From Nocardia suismassiliense (lineage in GTDB: Bacteria > Actinomycetota > Actinomycetes > Mycobacteriales > Mycobacteriaceae), in the NCBI RefSeq assembly GCF_900269665.1, contig NZ_LT985361.1, positions 3,087,439 to 3,151,438 of the forward strand: a stretch of 64,000 nucleotides of DNA, in the 5' to 3' direction. How positions within the stretch are numbered: position 1 is the stretch's first letter; each line of letters starts with the position of its first letter. The notes beneath the pieces were generated by a model that worked only from the letters and a program-made list of their open reading frames with translations, did not search any database and had not been told where the DNA came from. This document shows, piece by piece, positions 1 through 11,080 of the stretch. Both the position numbers and the translations under genes were made by a program.

Positions 1-506
1 AGACCGGCTGGGCGTTGAACGAGGCCAGCATCGAAAACGCCTCGCGGACAGGCGTGCTGGAGTTGGTGCTGGAGGTCGACGGTCGGCCGGTGTCGGCGTT
101 CGGCTGCGACGGCATCCTGATCTCGACGCCCACCGGTTCGACCGCCTACGCGTTTTCCGCCGGCGGCCCGGTGGTGTGGCCGGAACTCGAGGCGCTGCTG
201 GTGGTTCCGAGCAACGCCCATGCGCTGTTCGCGCGGCCGCTGGTGACCAGCCCGGAGTCGCGGATCGCGGTCGAGTGCGTGGCCACCGGTCACGATGCGA
301 TAGTTTTCCTGGATGGCAGGCGCACCCTGGAGTTGCCGAGGGGCGGCCGGTTGGAAGCGGTCCGCGGTGCCCAGCCGGTGCGCTGGGTGCGGCTCGATTC
401 CGCGCCGTTCGCGGACCGGATGGTGCGCAAGTTCCAATTGCCCGTGACAGGCTGGCGTGGCCGACGGCGAACGGAGAGCACACATGCTGACCGAGATCAG
501 GATTGA
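1..506 (+). CDS. ppnK: NAD kinase, C-terminal part (left end cut by window)
   Basis: ATP-dependent NAD kinase, which phosphorylates NAD to NADP in the cytoplasm. Only about the last 167 residues are present; the open frame runs in from the left edge with no stop, so the start and the GGDG motif lie outside. Visible family marks are the NEAS segment near residue 6 of the fragment and the glycine-rich [16 protein letters not shown] stretch that forms the NAD site. The stop lies 23 bases inside recN, so the two genes are translationally coupled. This ppnK-recN pair is the arrangement seen in Mycobacterium tuberculosis (Rv1695-Rv1696). Confidence 0.93.
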   Translation, partial: TGWALNEASIENASRTGVLELVLEVDGRPVSAFGCDGILISTPTGSTAYAFSAGGPVVWPELEALLVVPSNAHALFARPLVTSPESRIAVECVATGHDAIVFLDGRRTLELPRGGRLEAVRGAQPVRWVRLDSAPFADRMVRKFQLPVTGWRGRRRTESTHADRDQD

Positions 507-2259
507 CGGCCTTGGCGTCATCTCCACGGCCACCGCGCAATTCCACGAGGGCCTGACTGTTCTCACGGGTGAGACCGGTGCGGGCAAGACCATGGTGGTC
601 ACCAGCCTGCACCTGCTGAGCGGTGCGCGGGCCGACGCGGGACGGGTGCGGCTCGGTGCCGCGCGTGCGGTGGTGGAGGGGCGCTTCACCGTCGACGATG
701 TGAACGACGCGGCCCGCGCGGAAGTGACGCAGGTGCTGGAATCGGCTGCGGCCGAACAGGATGACGACGGCAGCATCATCGCGATCCGCACGGTCGGCAG
801 CGACGGGCGGTCCCGCGCGCACCTGGGTGGGCGCGGCGTGCCTGCCTCGGTGCTCGCCGATTTCACTGCGTCGCTGCTGACGGTGCACGGACAGAACGAT
901 CAGCTGCGGTTGCAGCGCCCCGATCAGCAGTTGTCGGCGCTGGACCAGTTCGCCGCCGACACCGTCGGGCCGCTGTTGCGCAAATACACGGTGCACCGCC
1001 GCGCCTGGTTGGACGCCCGCGCAGAACTGCTCGAACGGACCGCGCGCAGTAGGGAATTGGCGCAGGAGGCGGACCGGCTGCAGCATTCGCTGTCCGAAAT
1101 CGACGCCATCGCACCGGAACCCGGCGAGGACGTGCGCATCGTCGACGAGGTGCGCAGGCTCAGCGATCTCGATTCGTTGAGGGAGGCTGCCGCAACCGCG
1201 CACGACGCCCTGGCCGGTCCCGTCGATTCACCCGAAGAGGGTTCGGGCGCACTGGAATTGCTCGGCTCCGCGCGTGCTCGCATCGACTCGGCCGATGATC
1301 CCGCGCTGACCGCGCTCGGTCCCCGGCTCGGCGAAGCCATCGCCGTCGTGGTCGATCTGACCACCGAACTCAGCGGCTACCTCTCGGATCTGCCGTCGGA
1401 CCCCGGCGCGCTGGACTCGCTGCTCACCCGGCAGGCCGAGCTCAAGTCGCTGACCCGCAAGTACGCGCCCGACATCGACGGTGTGATCGCCTGGGCCGAC
1501 GACGCCCGCAGCCGCCTCGGCTCGCTCGACGTGTCCGAGGAGACGTTGACGGCGTTGGCGGCCGAGGTCGATTCCGCGGCCGAGCGGGTGCGGGAGGCGG
1601 CTCGCAAACTCAGTGCCGCGCGGAAGAAGGCGGCGGGCAAGCTCGCGTCCGCGGTGAGTGCCGAATTGGGTGGTCTGGCAATGGGTAAGGCCAGGCTCGA
1701 GGTCGAGGTGCATCCGATGCCCGCGGGGCCGCAGGATTCGGCGCCGTTGACCATCGACGGAAAAGACGTGCACGCCGGGTCATCCGGCATCGACGAGGTG
1801 GAGTTCCGGTTGTCCGCGCACTCGGGTGCGCAGTCACTTCCGTTGAGCAAGAGCGCATCCGGCGGTGAGCTCTCCCGGGTGATGCTCGCCCTCGAAGTGG
1901 TGCTCGCCAGCTCCGACCACGGCGCGACCATGGTGTTCGACGAGGTCGACGCCGGCGTCGGCGGACGCGCGGCGGTGGAGATCGGCCGCAGGCTGGCCCG
2001 GCTCGCGCGCACCCACCAGGTCATCGTGGTAACCCACCTGCCGCAGGTCGCCGCCTTCGCCGACACCCACCTGGTGGTCGACAAGTCCGACGACGGCAAG
2101 GGCAAAGTCAACAGCGGTGTGCACGCGCTGACCAAGGACGAGCGCGTCATCGAATTGGCCCGCATGCTGGCCGGTTTGGACGACACCGAGACCGGGCGGG
2201 CGCACGCCGAGGAACTGCTGGAGCTTGCGCGGGCGGAGAAGTCCGGAGCGGCCGTTTAG
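484..2259 (+). CDS. recN: DNA repair protein RecN
   Basis: SMC-like ATPase of 591 aa that acts on double-strand breaks with RecA. The ATG at 484 is preferred over the upstream in-frame start at 457 because GGAG sits 7 bases before it and the protein then begins [12 protein letters not shown], the usual RecN beginning. Walker A GETGAGKT lies at about residues 29-36, the ABC signature SASGGELSR near 457 and Walker [11 protein letters not shown] near 482-491, followed by [13 protein letters not shown]. The middle is rich in charged helices as expected for the coiled coil. Length matches the family (about 590 aa). Overlaps the NAD kinase gene by 23 bases. Its 3' end is the source of the degenerate repeats downstream. 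Confidence 0.97.
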   Translation: MLTEIRIDGLGVISTATAQFHEGLTVLTGETGAGKTMVVTSLHLLSGARADAGRVRLGAARAVVEGRFTVDDVNDAARAEVTQVLESAAAEQDDDGSIIAIRTVGSDGRSRAHLGGRGVPASVLADFTASLLTVHGQNDQLRLQRPDQQLSALDQFAADTVGPLLRKYTVHRRAWLDARAELLERTARSRELAQEADRLQHSLSEIDAIAPEPGEDVRIVDEVRRLSDLDSLREAAATAHDALAGPVDSPEEGSGALELLGSARARIDSADDPALTALGPRLGEAIAVVVDLTTELSGYLSDLPSDPGALDSLLTRQAELKSLTRKYAPDIDGVIAWADDARSRLGSLDVSEETLTALAAEVDSAAERVREAARKLSAARKKAAGKLASAVSAELGGLAMGKARLEVEVHPMPAGPQDSAPLTIDGKDVHAGSSGIDEVEFRLSAHSGAQSLPLSKSASGGELSRVMLALEVVLASSDHGATMVFDEVDAGVGGRAAVEIGRRLARLARTHQVIVVTHLPQVAAFADTHLVVDKSDDGKGKVNSGVHALTKDERVIELARMLAGLDDTETGRAHAEELLELARAEKSGAAV

Positions 2260-2500
2260 CCTGCGGCTGCTGTCGAGACCGGCCGGGCGCACGCCGACGA
2301 GCTGATGGAGGCGCCGGGAAGAGAAGTTCGGAGCGGCAATCTAGCCCGCAGCCGCAGCCGGCCGGACACACATGACGAGGAGTGCTGGAGACCGTGCGGG
2401 TGGAGAAATCCGGGGCGGCCGTCTAGCCCGCGGGCGTTGTCGAGACCGGCGGGCGCACGCCGAGCAGCTGCTGGTTGCCGCCGTCGGGCCCGCAGCCGCC
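2185..2500 (+). repeat. Degenerate tandem copies of the recN 3' end
   Basis: The last ~75 bases of recN, including the stop, recur as at least two more imperfect copies, with a partial fourth. The marker sequence around the TAG stop is at 2257-2259, 2342-2344 and 2424-2426, giving a period of 82-85 bases. Each copy carries variants of GACCGGGCGGGCGCACGCC, then GAGAAGTCCGGAGCGGCC, then a TAG. Copies beyond the first have no open frame of their own. Seen directly by alignment by eye; the duplication-and-decay origin is inference. Confidence 0.75.
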
Positions 2501-2571
2501 ACAGCACACCGCACTCGGCGTCGTCCGTGCTCAGCTGGCTCCGCAGTTCGGCTCACAAAGCGTTCCCACCC

Positions 2572-2630
2572 TTCACAGGAGCTGGACGTCCTGTGAAACG
2601 TATAGATGCTCTGTGAGTTTCGTGTTCTGA
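2572..2630. repeat. Interspersed palindromic element, copy 1
   Basis: A hairpin with arms TTCACAGGA (2572-2580) and TCCTGTGAA (2589-2597) is followed by CGTATAGATGCTCTGTGAG. The stretch TGTGAAACGTAT, then six variable bases, then TCTGTGAGT recurs behind xerD at 11119-11145, so this is a repeated element and not a one-off hairpin. It lies in the intergenic gap behind recN. The rest of this 480-base gap (2260-2742) holds the recN-end repeats and no gene that I can support. Confidence 0.6.
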
Positions 2631-2742
2631 GGTTCACATCGCGGGTGCCGACGGGATCTGTTGTTCCGGCGGACGTGGGGTCCGAGCAGCGCAGAGGCAC
2701 CGGTTTCTATTCCGTTGTGCGCCGGAACGACGGAGGTAACCG

Positions 2743-3162
2743 CTAGCGCACAGCCTTTTGCGCTGCCTTGATGAACTGGGTGATCAGGTTCTTCAAGCCG
2801 AACTCGAGCACCTTGGCGGGTACGGGAAGGCTGGGCTCGGACTCCATCGTGTAGGAGACCAGGGTGCCGTTGTCGGCGTCGGTGAAGGTGACCACGCCGA
2901 CGTGCCGCTTGACCGGGGCACCCTTGACGATCTTGTATTCCATCCGCTCGCCGGGCACCAGCTTGGTGATCTCCTCGGTGACGCCGAGCGGGCCGACGCC
3001 GAGCAGGTGCTGCGCGCCGACGCCTTCGCGCTCGGTCAGCCCCGGCTTGGTCAGCTTGACCTTGATCGGGAGGTACGGGCTGATGCTCTCGCGGTCGGCG
3101 AAGAGCCGATACACCACATCACGCGGGGCGGCGATGACGGCGTCGACAGTCGTGCTGGCCAT
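2743..3162 (-). CDS. SRPBCC (START/polyketide cyclase-like) family protein
   Basis: Protein of 139 aa with the SRPBCC helix-grip pattern: an N-terminal beta strand and helix (VDAVIAAPRDVVYRLFADRE), a run of alternating strands, and a long C-terminal helix (AKVLEFGLKNLITQFIKAA). Such folds bind hydrophobic ligands; no specific substrate can be read from the sequence. The ATG at 3162 has AGAGGAGA six bases upstream. It lies opposite in strand to recN and steA and behind the M23 peptidase gene on the same strand, separated by 142 bases, so it may or may not share its transcript. Confidence 0.8.
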   Translation of the reverse strand: MASTTVDAVIAAPRDVVYRLFADRESISPYLPIKVKLTKPGLTEREGVGAQHLLGVGPLGVTEEITKLVPGERMEYKIVKGAPVKRHVGVVTFTDADNGTLVSYTMESEPSLPVPAKVLEFGLKNLITQFIKAAQKAVR

Positions 3163-3304
3163 GGGGTCTCCTCTTCGAGTTACCTGTGACGGGCAGCATA
3201 TAGGTAGTACTGGGTCGGCCCGGGGCTCTGTGTAACCGGTGTCACAGACAGCGAGGCTCGGGCATCGTGGATCGCTTCGTCAGCTTCGCGTAAAGAGCAA
3301 CGTG

Positions 3305-4888
3305 TCAGTCGCGTTCGGCGCCGAGGCTGATGCCGCGGGTGGCGAGCCAGGGGAGCGGGTCGACGCGGTCGGTGCCGTTGAGCCAGACCTCGAAATGGCA
3401 GTGCGGACCGGTGGTTTCGCCGCGGTTGCCGACGGTGGCGATCTCGTCGCCCGCCAGCACGTGCTGACCGATATTGACCAGCGCTGTGTTGATGTGGCCG
3501 TACACGGTGATCGTGCCGTCGTCGCCGAGCAGCCGTACCCACATGCCGAATCCGCTCGCCGGTCCGGCGCTGATGACGGTGCCATCCTCTACCGCGACGA
3601 TGGGGGTGCCGATCGGCGCGGCCACATCCACGCCGGCATGCAGCGCGCCCCAGCGCATTCCGTAACCGGACGTGAAGGTGCCGGAGGTGAACTTGGTGAA
3701 CAGCGGGCGCAGCTTCGCGGCGGCCTGCGCGGACAGCTCGTCCGCGACCTTGCTGCCGTTCTGCAGGATGTCGCTGAACTGCCCGAGATCGGCCGGACCT
3801 TCGTCGAGCAATCCCGGTTCGGTACCCGCCGGTGCCGCGGCCGCCGACTGCGGTTGGCCGAGTGCCATCGGCACCACGGTGGTGTCCATCGGCGGTTCGT
3901 CGCTGCCCGCCAGCAGATCCTGCCCGACAGCGACGAATGCGCCTGCGGCAACCGCGAGGATGGCGGCGCGACCCTTCAACGCGGTCGGCGGTGCGGGGGT
4001 GCGATGTCTGCCGCCGCGCCGCTTGGGACGATCCGCGGCCGAGGATCGCCACGTACCAGCCGACTGCCCCCGCTGGTCGTCCGGGGACTGCCCCCGCTGG
4101 TCGTCCGGGGACGGCCACCGCTCATCGTTCGCGGAGGGCCACCGGTCGTCTGGTTGCGTCGACCGGCCTCTTGACGGCCGCCACGCATCATCCGGCGACG
4201 ACCACGAATCGTTTGGCTGTGCCTGCTCGTCCTCTGGAGTCGGCGACTGGCCCTCAGTCGAGACCCACTGGCCCTCCGACGCGGTCCATGCCTCGCCGTT
4301 CCACGCCCACTGGTTATCTGGTCGCGCCGACCGATCCTCGGGTGCGCGCCATTGATCTTCGGGGGTGGGCCACTGGTTCTCGGGTGTGGGCCACTGACCT
4401 TCGGGTGCGCGCCACCGATTCTCGGGTGCGAGCCACTCACCTTCGGGTTCGGCCCACCCGCCCGCAGGTTCCGACCACTGAGACTCCGGCGATGGCCAAA
4501 CATCGTCCGACGTAGGCCATGTCTTGCGGGTCTGCGTCGGTCGATCCTGTTGCGGCGCCCACAGTGCGGCTGATCGAGCCGGTGGATCTTCGGGCGACGA
4601 CCACTCCTCCTGCGATGCCCACTGATCTGCTGGCGACGGCCACGCTTCCCCGGTTGCTTGCCAAGTGGCGGCTGACCGCGTCGAGTGATCCACCGACAGG
4701 TTCTGGGGCGATGCCCACCGATCCTCGGTTGACGCCCACCGATCATCCGGTGACGCCCACTGATCCTCGAACGGCGTCGCAGATTCAACCCACTGCATCG
4801 AATAGCTATCGCATTGCTGAGGATTGACCGAATTGCGCTGATCACCCCCGGCTCGCCGCCCGCGACCCCGCATCGAATCGGCGCTCAT
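3305..4888 (-). CDS. M23 (LytM-type) metallopeptidase with Trp/Pro-rich repeat region and membrane anchor
   Basis: Predicted peptidoglycan endopeptidase, about 527 aa. Residues ~25-290 are a low-complexity region with a Trp about every 7-9 residues in units such as WPSPEDQ, WASPDDR and WRAPEDR. A basic patch (RPKRRGGRHRT) and one membrane segment (~305-327, AAILAVAAGAFVAVGQ) follow, so the Trp-rich part would be cytoplasmic and the peptidase outside. The C-terminal domain has the zinc ligands HAGVD (~414-418) and HCHFEVW (~494-500), with YGH between. Start: ATG at 4888 (MSADSMRGRG) with GGTGAG close upstream; an in-frame start at 4990 is possible. The function of the repeats is unknown. Confidence 0.85.
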   Translation of the reverse strand: MSADSMRGRGRRAGGDQRNSVNPQQCDSYSMQWVESATPFEDQWASPDDRWASTEDRWASPQNLSVDHSTRSAATWQATGEAWPSPADQWASQEEWSSPEDPPARSAALWAPQQDRPTQTRKTWPTSDDVWPSPESQWSEPAGGWAEPEGEWLAPENRWRAPEGQWPTPENQWPTPEDQWRAPEDRSARPDNQWAWNGEAWTASEGQWVSTEGQSPTPEDEQAQPNDSWSSPDDAWRPSRGRSTQPDDRWPSANDERWPSPDDQRGQSPDDQRGQSAGTWRSSAADRPKRRGGRHRTPAPPTALKGRAAILAVAAGAFVAVGQDLLAGSDEPPMDTTVVPMALGQPQSAAAAPAGTEPGLLDEGPADLGQFSDILQNGSKVADELSAQAAAKLRPLFTKFTSGTFTSGYGMRWGALHAGVDVAAPIGTPIVAVEDGTVISAGPASGFGMWVRLLGDDGTITVYGHINTALVNIGQHVLAGDEIATVGNRGETTGPHCHFEVWLNGTDRVDPLPWLATRGISLGAERD

Positions 4889-5243
4889 CGACTCACCCGC
4901 ATTTGTCTGTATTGTCCCGAACCAGCCGAAATGGGCGAAACGTCTGGTCCACGGCGCAATCGCCCGGTATTCACAAGGGTTTCGAGGCACATCACGCTGT
5001 CGTCCTTCGTCACGTCATGTCGAGCTGTCGTCGGGGCTGGTCGACGGTAACGAAACGATAGCGGTACTGCTCGTTAGGCGCGCGAACTAAACACGGCAAT
5101 GTGATGGCCACCACAACACCCCTCCGTGCAACGAGTCCGCCCGCGTGTCGCGCGTGGTGTCAGTGTTGTCACAGTGATGTATGTGGTAGGTGGTACGGCG
5201 CGCCTCCACCAACGGTTTAGGGTTTGCGTGCAGCATCGGATTC
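4889..5243. other. Intergenic region between divergent M23 peptidase and steA
   Basis: The 355 bases must hold the promoters for the leftward peptidase gene and the rightward steA gene. I find no convincing reading frame in it. It contains one CRP-like palindrome (5158-5173) and a TAGGGT hexamer at 5218-5223, 20 bases before the steA start, that could be a -10 element, though no clear -35 is seen. Confidence 0.5.
5158..5173. promoter_or_regulatory. Possible CRP/GlxR-type site
   Basis: TGTCAGTGTTGTCACA matches the actinobacterial CRP consensus (TGTGA, six bases, TCACA) at 9 of 10 specified positions. It lies about 70 bases before the steA start. One such match in 64 kb of high-GC sequence can arise by chance. 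Confidence 0.3.
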
Positions 5244-6458
5244 ATGAAGATGCTGGCGTTGTTGTCGAGGAACACCGAAACGCTGCCCGGCCTCTCCGGG
5301 ATAGCCCGGGTGGATCGCAACACCCGGCGCCTGCTGAAACGGGTCGGACCAGGCGATGTCGTCGTGCTCGACGAGATGGACCTGGACCGCCTCACCGCCG
5401 ATCGCCTGGTCGAGGCGGGGGTGGTCGCGGTGATCAATACCTCGCCGTCGATCTCCGGCCGCTATCCCAATCTCGGTCCGGAAGTGCTGGTGGCGAACAA
5501 CATCCTGCTGCTGGACACGGTGAGCTCCGACGCGTTCAGCAAGATCAAGGACGGCGTCAAGGTCCGCATCGATGAGGGCGTCGTCTACGCCGACAAGGTG
5601 ATCAAGAAAGAGCCCGAGGTCCTGGTCAAGGGCATCGAGCTGACCGACTCCGACATCGCCGAACGGATGATCGAGGCGCGCAACGGGCTGGCCGACCATC
5701 TGGAAGCGTTCGCGGGCAACACCATCGAGTTCATCCGCACCGAAAGCGCCCTGCTCATCGACGGTATCGGCGTGCCGGAGCTGGAACTGGCGATGAAGCA
5801 CCGGCATGTGGTCGTGGTGGCCGACGGCCCCGATCACGCCGAAGATCTCAAGCGGCTCAAGCCGTTCATCAAGGAGTACGTGCCGATCATGGTCGGCGTC
5901 GGTCGCGGCGCGGACACCCTGATGAAGCAGGGCTACCGCCCCGACCTCATCGTCGGCGACCCGGACGAGATCACCTCCGCCACCTTGAAATGCGGCGCCG
6001 AGGTGATCCTGCCCGCCGACACCGACGGCCACGCCAAGGGCCTGGAACGCATCCAGGATCTGGGCATCGGCGCCACCACTTTTCCGTCTTCCGGCGCGCC
6101 CGCCGATCTGGCGCTGCTGCTCGCGCACCACCACGGCGCGTCGCTGATCGTCACCGCGGGCGCCGCCGCGACGCTCGACGACTTCTTCGACCGCAGCCGC
6201 CGGGAGAGCAACCCGGCGACCTTCCTCACCCGCCTCAAACTCGGCACCAAGCTGATGGACGCCAAGGCCGTGGCCACGCTGTACCGAAACCGGGTGTCCG
6301 GCATCGGCATCGCGATGGTGGTGCTCGCCGCCCTGATCGCGGTGATCGTGGTGCTGCTCGCCTCCAACACCGGCACCGACGCCGTGGCCTGGGCCGCCGA
6401 CACCTGGGACCGGTTCGCGCTGTGGGCGCAGGGCTTGGTCGGCGCGGGCGACAAATGA
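5244..6458 (+). CDS. steA: Cytokinetic ring protein SteA
   Basis: Protein of 404 aa, orthologous in sequence and position to Rv1697. In Corynebacterium its counterpart works with the next gene product (SteB/Rv1698 type) in septal cell-wall separation. Start ATG 5244 gives MKMLALLSRNTE, matching the family start; the frame is open further upstream without a better start. It has a long soluble thiamine-pyrophosphokinase-like part (KEYVPIMVGVGRGADTLMKQGYRPDLIVGDPDE carries the aspartates of that fold). A single membrane helix sits at about 353-375 (IGIAMVVLAALIAVIVVLLA), with a short tail after it. mctB starts 13 bases later. Confidence 0.92.
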   Translation: MKMLALLSRNTETLPGLSGIARVDRNTRRLLKRVGPGDVVVLDEMDLDRLTADRLVEAGVVAVINTSPSISGRYPNLGPEVLVANNILLLDTVSSDAFSKIKDGVKVRIDEGVVYADKVIKKEPEVLVKGIELTDSDIAERMIEARNGLADHLEAFAGNTIEFIRTESALLIDGIGVPELELAMKHRHVVVVADGPDHAEDLKRLKPFIKEYVPIMVGVGRGADTLMKQGYRPDLIVGDPDEITSATLKCGAEVILPADTDGHAKGLERIQDLGIGATTFPSSGAPADLALLLAHHHGASLIVTAGAAATLDDFFDRSRRESNPATFLTRLKLGTKLMDAKAVATLYRNRVSGIGIAMVVLAALIAVIVVLLASNTGTDAVAWAADTWDRFALWAQGLVGAGDK

Positions 6459-6471
6459 CCGAGGGAGCACG

Positions 6472-7416
6472 ATGATCTCGTTACGTCAGCACGCCATCTC
6501 GATCGCGGCGATCTTCCTGGCCCTCGCCATCGGCGTGGTGCTCGGCTCGCAAACGCTGGCAGCGGATCTGCTATCGGGGTTACGTGCGGATAAATCGGAT
6601 CTGCGCCAGCAGGTCGACACGGTGTCGGATCAGAACCGGCGCCTCACCGATCAGCTGAACGCGGCCGATCGCTTCATCGCCGGATCCGCGGGCCGCATCC
6701 TCGGTGGCACCCTGGCCGATCGCAGCGTCGCGGTGTTCACCACCCCCGACGCCGACCCTGCCGACATCGAGGGTGTGACCAAGGCGCTGGAAACCTCGGG
6801 CGCCGCGATCACCGGGCGGATCTCGCTCACCGACGCGTTCGTCGACGCCACCGAGGGTGACCGGATGCGCAGCGCCGTCACCAATGTCATCCCGGCGGGC
6901 GCCCAATTGCGCACCGGCGCAGTCGATCAGGGCAGCATGGCGGGCGACCTGCTCGGCCTGGTTCTGCTGCTCGATCCGGCCAACGGGCAAACCCGCGGCA
7001 CTCCGCAGGAACTGGGCCTGGTGCTGGAGACGCTGCGCGGCGGCGGCTTCCTCGCCTACGGCGACACTCCGGTGCGTCCCGCGCAATCGGCGGTGGTGAT
7101 CACCGGCAACGGCGCGAAGTCCGCTGAGAACAGTCAGGGTGCCAACATCGCCCGTTTCGCGGGCGCGCTGCGTGGGCGGGGTGCGGGTGTCGTGCTCGCG
7201 GGGCGCTCCGGTGCCGCCGAGAATCCAGGGCCGCTCGCCGTCGTCCGCTCCGATGGTCCGCTCGCCACCACGGTCAGCACCGTCGACAACCTCGATCGGG
7301 AGATCGGCCGCGTCACCACCGTGCTCGCGCTGAGCGAGCAGTTGAACGGTGGCACGGGTCGCTACGGCACCGGCGCCAAGGCGACCTCGCTGACGCTTGC
7401 TGCGATGCCGCGCTGA
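6472..7416 (+). CDS. mctB: Copper transporter MctB / SteB-type protein
   Basis: Protein of 314 aa matching Rv1698. The mycobacterial protein is described as an outer-membrane channel-associated factor in copper homeostasis, and the corynebacterial counterpart as SteB, partner of SteA. One N-terminal hydrophobic helix (residues ~9-30, ISIAAIFLALAIGVVLGSQ) is followed by a short coiled coil (~38-64, DKSDLRQQVDTVSDQNRRL). The rest is a soluble extracytoplasmic domain with many Gly/Ala. GGGAG lies just before the ATG. It follows steA by 13 bases and is almost certainly cotranscribed with it. Confidence 0.88.
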   Translation: MISLRQHAISIAAIFLALAIGVVLGSQTLAADLLSGLRADKSDLRQQVDTVSDQNRRLTDQLNAADRFIAGSAGRILGGTLADRSVAVFTTPDADPADIEGVTKALETSGAAITGRISLTDAFVDATEGDRMRSAVTNVIPAGAQLRTGAVDQGSMAGDLLGLVLLLDPANGQTRGTPQELGLVLETLRGGGFLAYGDTPVRPAQSAVVITGNGAKSAENSQGANIARFAGALRGRGAGVVLAGRSGAAENPGPLAVVRSDGPLATTVSTVDNLDREIGRVTTVLALSEQLNGGTGRYGTGAKATSLTLAAMPR

Positions 7417-7666
7417 CAACGTCTGTCTTCGCTGGCGGGTCGCGTGCATAAAGGCGGGCACGCACTCGTCGGAACGATTGGCGACCACGCAGACGGCAGC
7501 GAGGACTGCGCTCGAGCCGATGGCACTGACCACGACCAGCTGGGCGACGGCCCGGGATTCGCCGAGCGCCGACGTGAGCCCCGCGATACCGCAAAGCCCA
7601 CTCGGCGACCTCCCTCACAGCCGTCAGCACGACGCATGATCAACGCTCCGGCGATCCAACAGCAAA
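7417..7666. other. Intergenic region between mctB and pyrG, no supported gene
   Basis: About 250 bases with several overlapping open frames on both strands, none with a credible start and ribosome binding site. One minus-strand frame (about 7440-7590) reads like a hydrophobic helix (LVVVSAIGSSAVLAAVCVVA) but has no usable start codon upstream before a stop. It may be a remnant; I do not annotate it as a gene. Confidence 0.4.
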
Positions 7667-7708
7667 CGTGCGTGGCGTTACTTCCCCACGCACGATCCGT
7701 GTTACCGT
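7667..7708 (+). promoter_or_regulatory. pyrG promoter region with palindrome; probable leaderless start
   Basis: A perfect inverted repeat, CGTGCGTGG (7667-7675) and CCACGCACG (7686-7694) with ten bases between, is followed by TACCGT at 7703-7708, which fits the actinobacterial -10 pattern TANNNT. The GTG of pyrG begins 8 bases after it, where transcription would start, so the mRNA is likely leaderless. The palindrome covers the expected -35 zone, so a repressor site is plausible, although a transcribed hairpin ending the mctB message is another reading. Confidence 0.5.
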
Positions 7709-7710
7709 GA

Positions 7711-9438
<1,728 letters not shown>

Positions 9439-9442
9439 CACG

Positions 9443-10105
9443 ATGACGCAGGACGGTGGCACCGCCGGACCAGGCAGCCACGATTTCGAAACCGTTTCCA
9501 GCGAAACCGTCTACAGCGGCGCCATCCTGGCGTTGCGCCTCGACCAGGTGCGGATGCCCGGCGGGCACGTCGCCGAGCGTGAGGTGATCGAGCACCACGG
9601 CGCCGTCGCTGTCGCCGCGATCGATGACGACGACAACGTGGTGCTGATCAACCAGTACCGGCACCCGATCGGCAGGCGACTGCTCGAGCTGCCCGCCGGC
9701 CTGCTCGACCTGCCCGACGAGGATCCGCTCGTCGCCGCACGCCGCGAGCTGGCCGAGGAGACCGGCCTGGCGGCCAGGGAATGGTCCGTGCTGGTGGATG
9801 TGGCGCTCTCGCCGGGGTTCACCGACGAGGCGTTGCGGGTGTACTGCGCCCGCGGGCTGTACGAAACCGACCAGCCGGAGCCGGAACACGAGGAGGCCGA
9901 CCTCTCGATCGTGCGCATGCCGGTCGACGAGGCGGTGCGCGCGGCGCTCGCGGGGGAGATCGTCAATGCGACCGCCGTCGCCGGTGTGCTCGCGCTCGCC
10001 GCGGCGCGGGCGAGCAAGACCGAGTTGCGGCCGGCCGACGCGCCGTGGCCCGGGCAGCCCACCGCGTTCCTGCGCCGCAAGGCGGCCGAGAAGTCCGCGG
10101 ACTGA
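9443..10105 (+). CDS. NUDIX hydrolase, ADP-ribose pyrophosphatase type
   Basis: Protein of 220 aa corresponding to Rv1700, an ADP-ribose pyrophosphatase cleaving ADP-ribose to AMP and ribose 5-phosphate. The NUDIX box lies at ~84-107 ([10 protein letters not shown] then [12 protein letters not shown]). It has one more residue between the first Gly and Glu than the textbook box, as in Rv1700. The downstream [17 protein letters not shown] and [12 protein letters not shown] segments are typical of the ADP-ribose branch. ATG at 9443, 4 bases behind pyrG; likely the same transcript. Confidence 0.92.
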   Translation: MTQDGGTAGPGSHDFETVSSETVYSGAILALRLDQVRMPGGHVAEREVIEHHGAVAVAAIDDDDNVVLINQYRHPIGRRLLELPAGLLDLPDEDPLVAARRELAEETGLAAREWSVLVDVALSPGFTDEALRVYCARGLYETDQPEPEHEEADLSIVRMPVDEAVRAALAGEIVNATAVAGVLALAAARASKTELRPADAPWPGQPTAFLRRKAAEKSAD

Positions 10106-10118
10106 CGGGCGCCGACCG

Positions 10119-11072
10119 GTGCTCGCGCGGGAATTGGATGCCTACCTCGACCATCTCGCGGTCGAGCGCGGTGCCGCGCGCAACACCCTCGGCGCTTATC
10201 GGCGTGACCTCGGCCGGTATCTCGACTTCCTGATCGGGCGCGGCATCACCGCGCTCGATCAGGTCGCCGAGGGCGATGTCGCGGAGTTCACCATGGCATT
10301 GCGGGCCGGCGGCGCTGAATTCCCGCCGCTGGCCGCGGGTTCGGTGGCTCGTGCGCTGATCGCGGTGCGCGGGCTGCACCGGTTCGCCGCGGCCGAGGGG
10401 ATGACCACCACCGATGTCGCGCACGCGGTGAAACCGCCGGCTCCTGGTCGCCGGTTGCCCAAGGCACTGCCGTACGACCAGGTGCTGAAACTGCTGGAAG
10501 CCGCGGGCGGTGGTTCGGCGAGTGATCCGGATGCCGCGCCGGGCACCGATGGCGGTCCGCGTGGCCTGCGCGACCGGGCCCTGCTGGAACTGCTGTACTC
10601 CACGGGCGCACGGATTTCCGAGATGGTCGGGTTGGATGTCGACGATCTCGACACCGACGAACGCGCCGTGGTGCTGCACGGCAAGGGTGGTAAACAGCGC
10701 ATGGTGCCGATCGGCAGGCCCGCGCTGGCCGCCGTCGACGCTTACCTGGTTCGGGGGCGTCCCAAGCTCGCCGCCAGCGGAAAAGGCAACGCGGGCGCGC
10801 TTTTTCTCAACGCGCGCGGTGGACGGTTGTCTCGGCAGAGCGCCTGGCAGGTGCTGCAGACCGCTGCCGAACGTGCGGGTATCGGCGCCACCGTCTCGCC
10901 ACACACTTTGCGGCACTCGTTCGCCACGCATCTGCTCGACGGGGGAGCGGATGTGCGGGTGGTGCAAGAGTTGCTCGGCCACGCGTCGGTAACCACTACT
11001 CAGATCTACACCCTGGTCACCGTCAACACGTTGCGCGAAGTCTGGGCAACCGCCCACCCGCGCGCCCGCTAG
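10119..11072 (+). CDS. xerD: Tyrosine recombinase XerD
   Basis: Site-specific recombinase of 317 aa that resolves chromosome dimers at dif with XerC. The start GTG at 10119 ([17 protein letters not shown]) gives the normal family length; the frame is open upstream inside the NUDIX gene, but that part is out-of-frame shadow. The N-terminal SAM-like core-binding domain is ~1-105. The catalytic domain has Arg in STGARISEM, Lys in [31 protein letters not shown] and the nucleophile Tyr in QIYTLV. It sits 13 bases behind the NUDIX gene, as in mycobacteria (Rv1700-Rv1701). Confidence 0.95.
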   Translation: MLARELDAYLDHLAVERGAARNTLGAYRRDLGRYLDFLIGRGITALDQVAEGDVAEFTMALRAGGAEFPPLAAGSVARALIAVRGLHRFAAAEGMTTTDVAHAVKPPAPGRRLPKALPYDQVLKLLEAAGGGSASDPDAAPGTDGGPRGLRDRALLELLYSTGARISEMVGLDVDDLDTDERAVVLHGKGGKQRMVPIGRPALAAVDAYLVRGRPKLAASGKGNAGALFLNARGGRLSRQSAWQVLQTAAERAGIGATVSPHTLRHSFATHLLDGGADVRVVQELLGHASVTTTQIYTLVTVNTLREVWATAHPRAR

Positions 11073-11080
11073 TCGAGTCC

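Noticed and set aside
3228..3246. CRP-like TGTG...CACA near the SRPBCC gene
   Set aside because: Spacing between the halves is two bases longer than the CRP consensus allows.
7362..7643. Possible small gene on the minus strand between mctB and pyrG
   Set aside because: No frame has a start, ribosome binding site and sensible composition together; a hydrophobic stretch in one frame is cut by a stop before any start.
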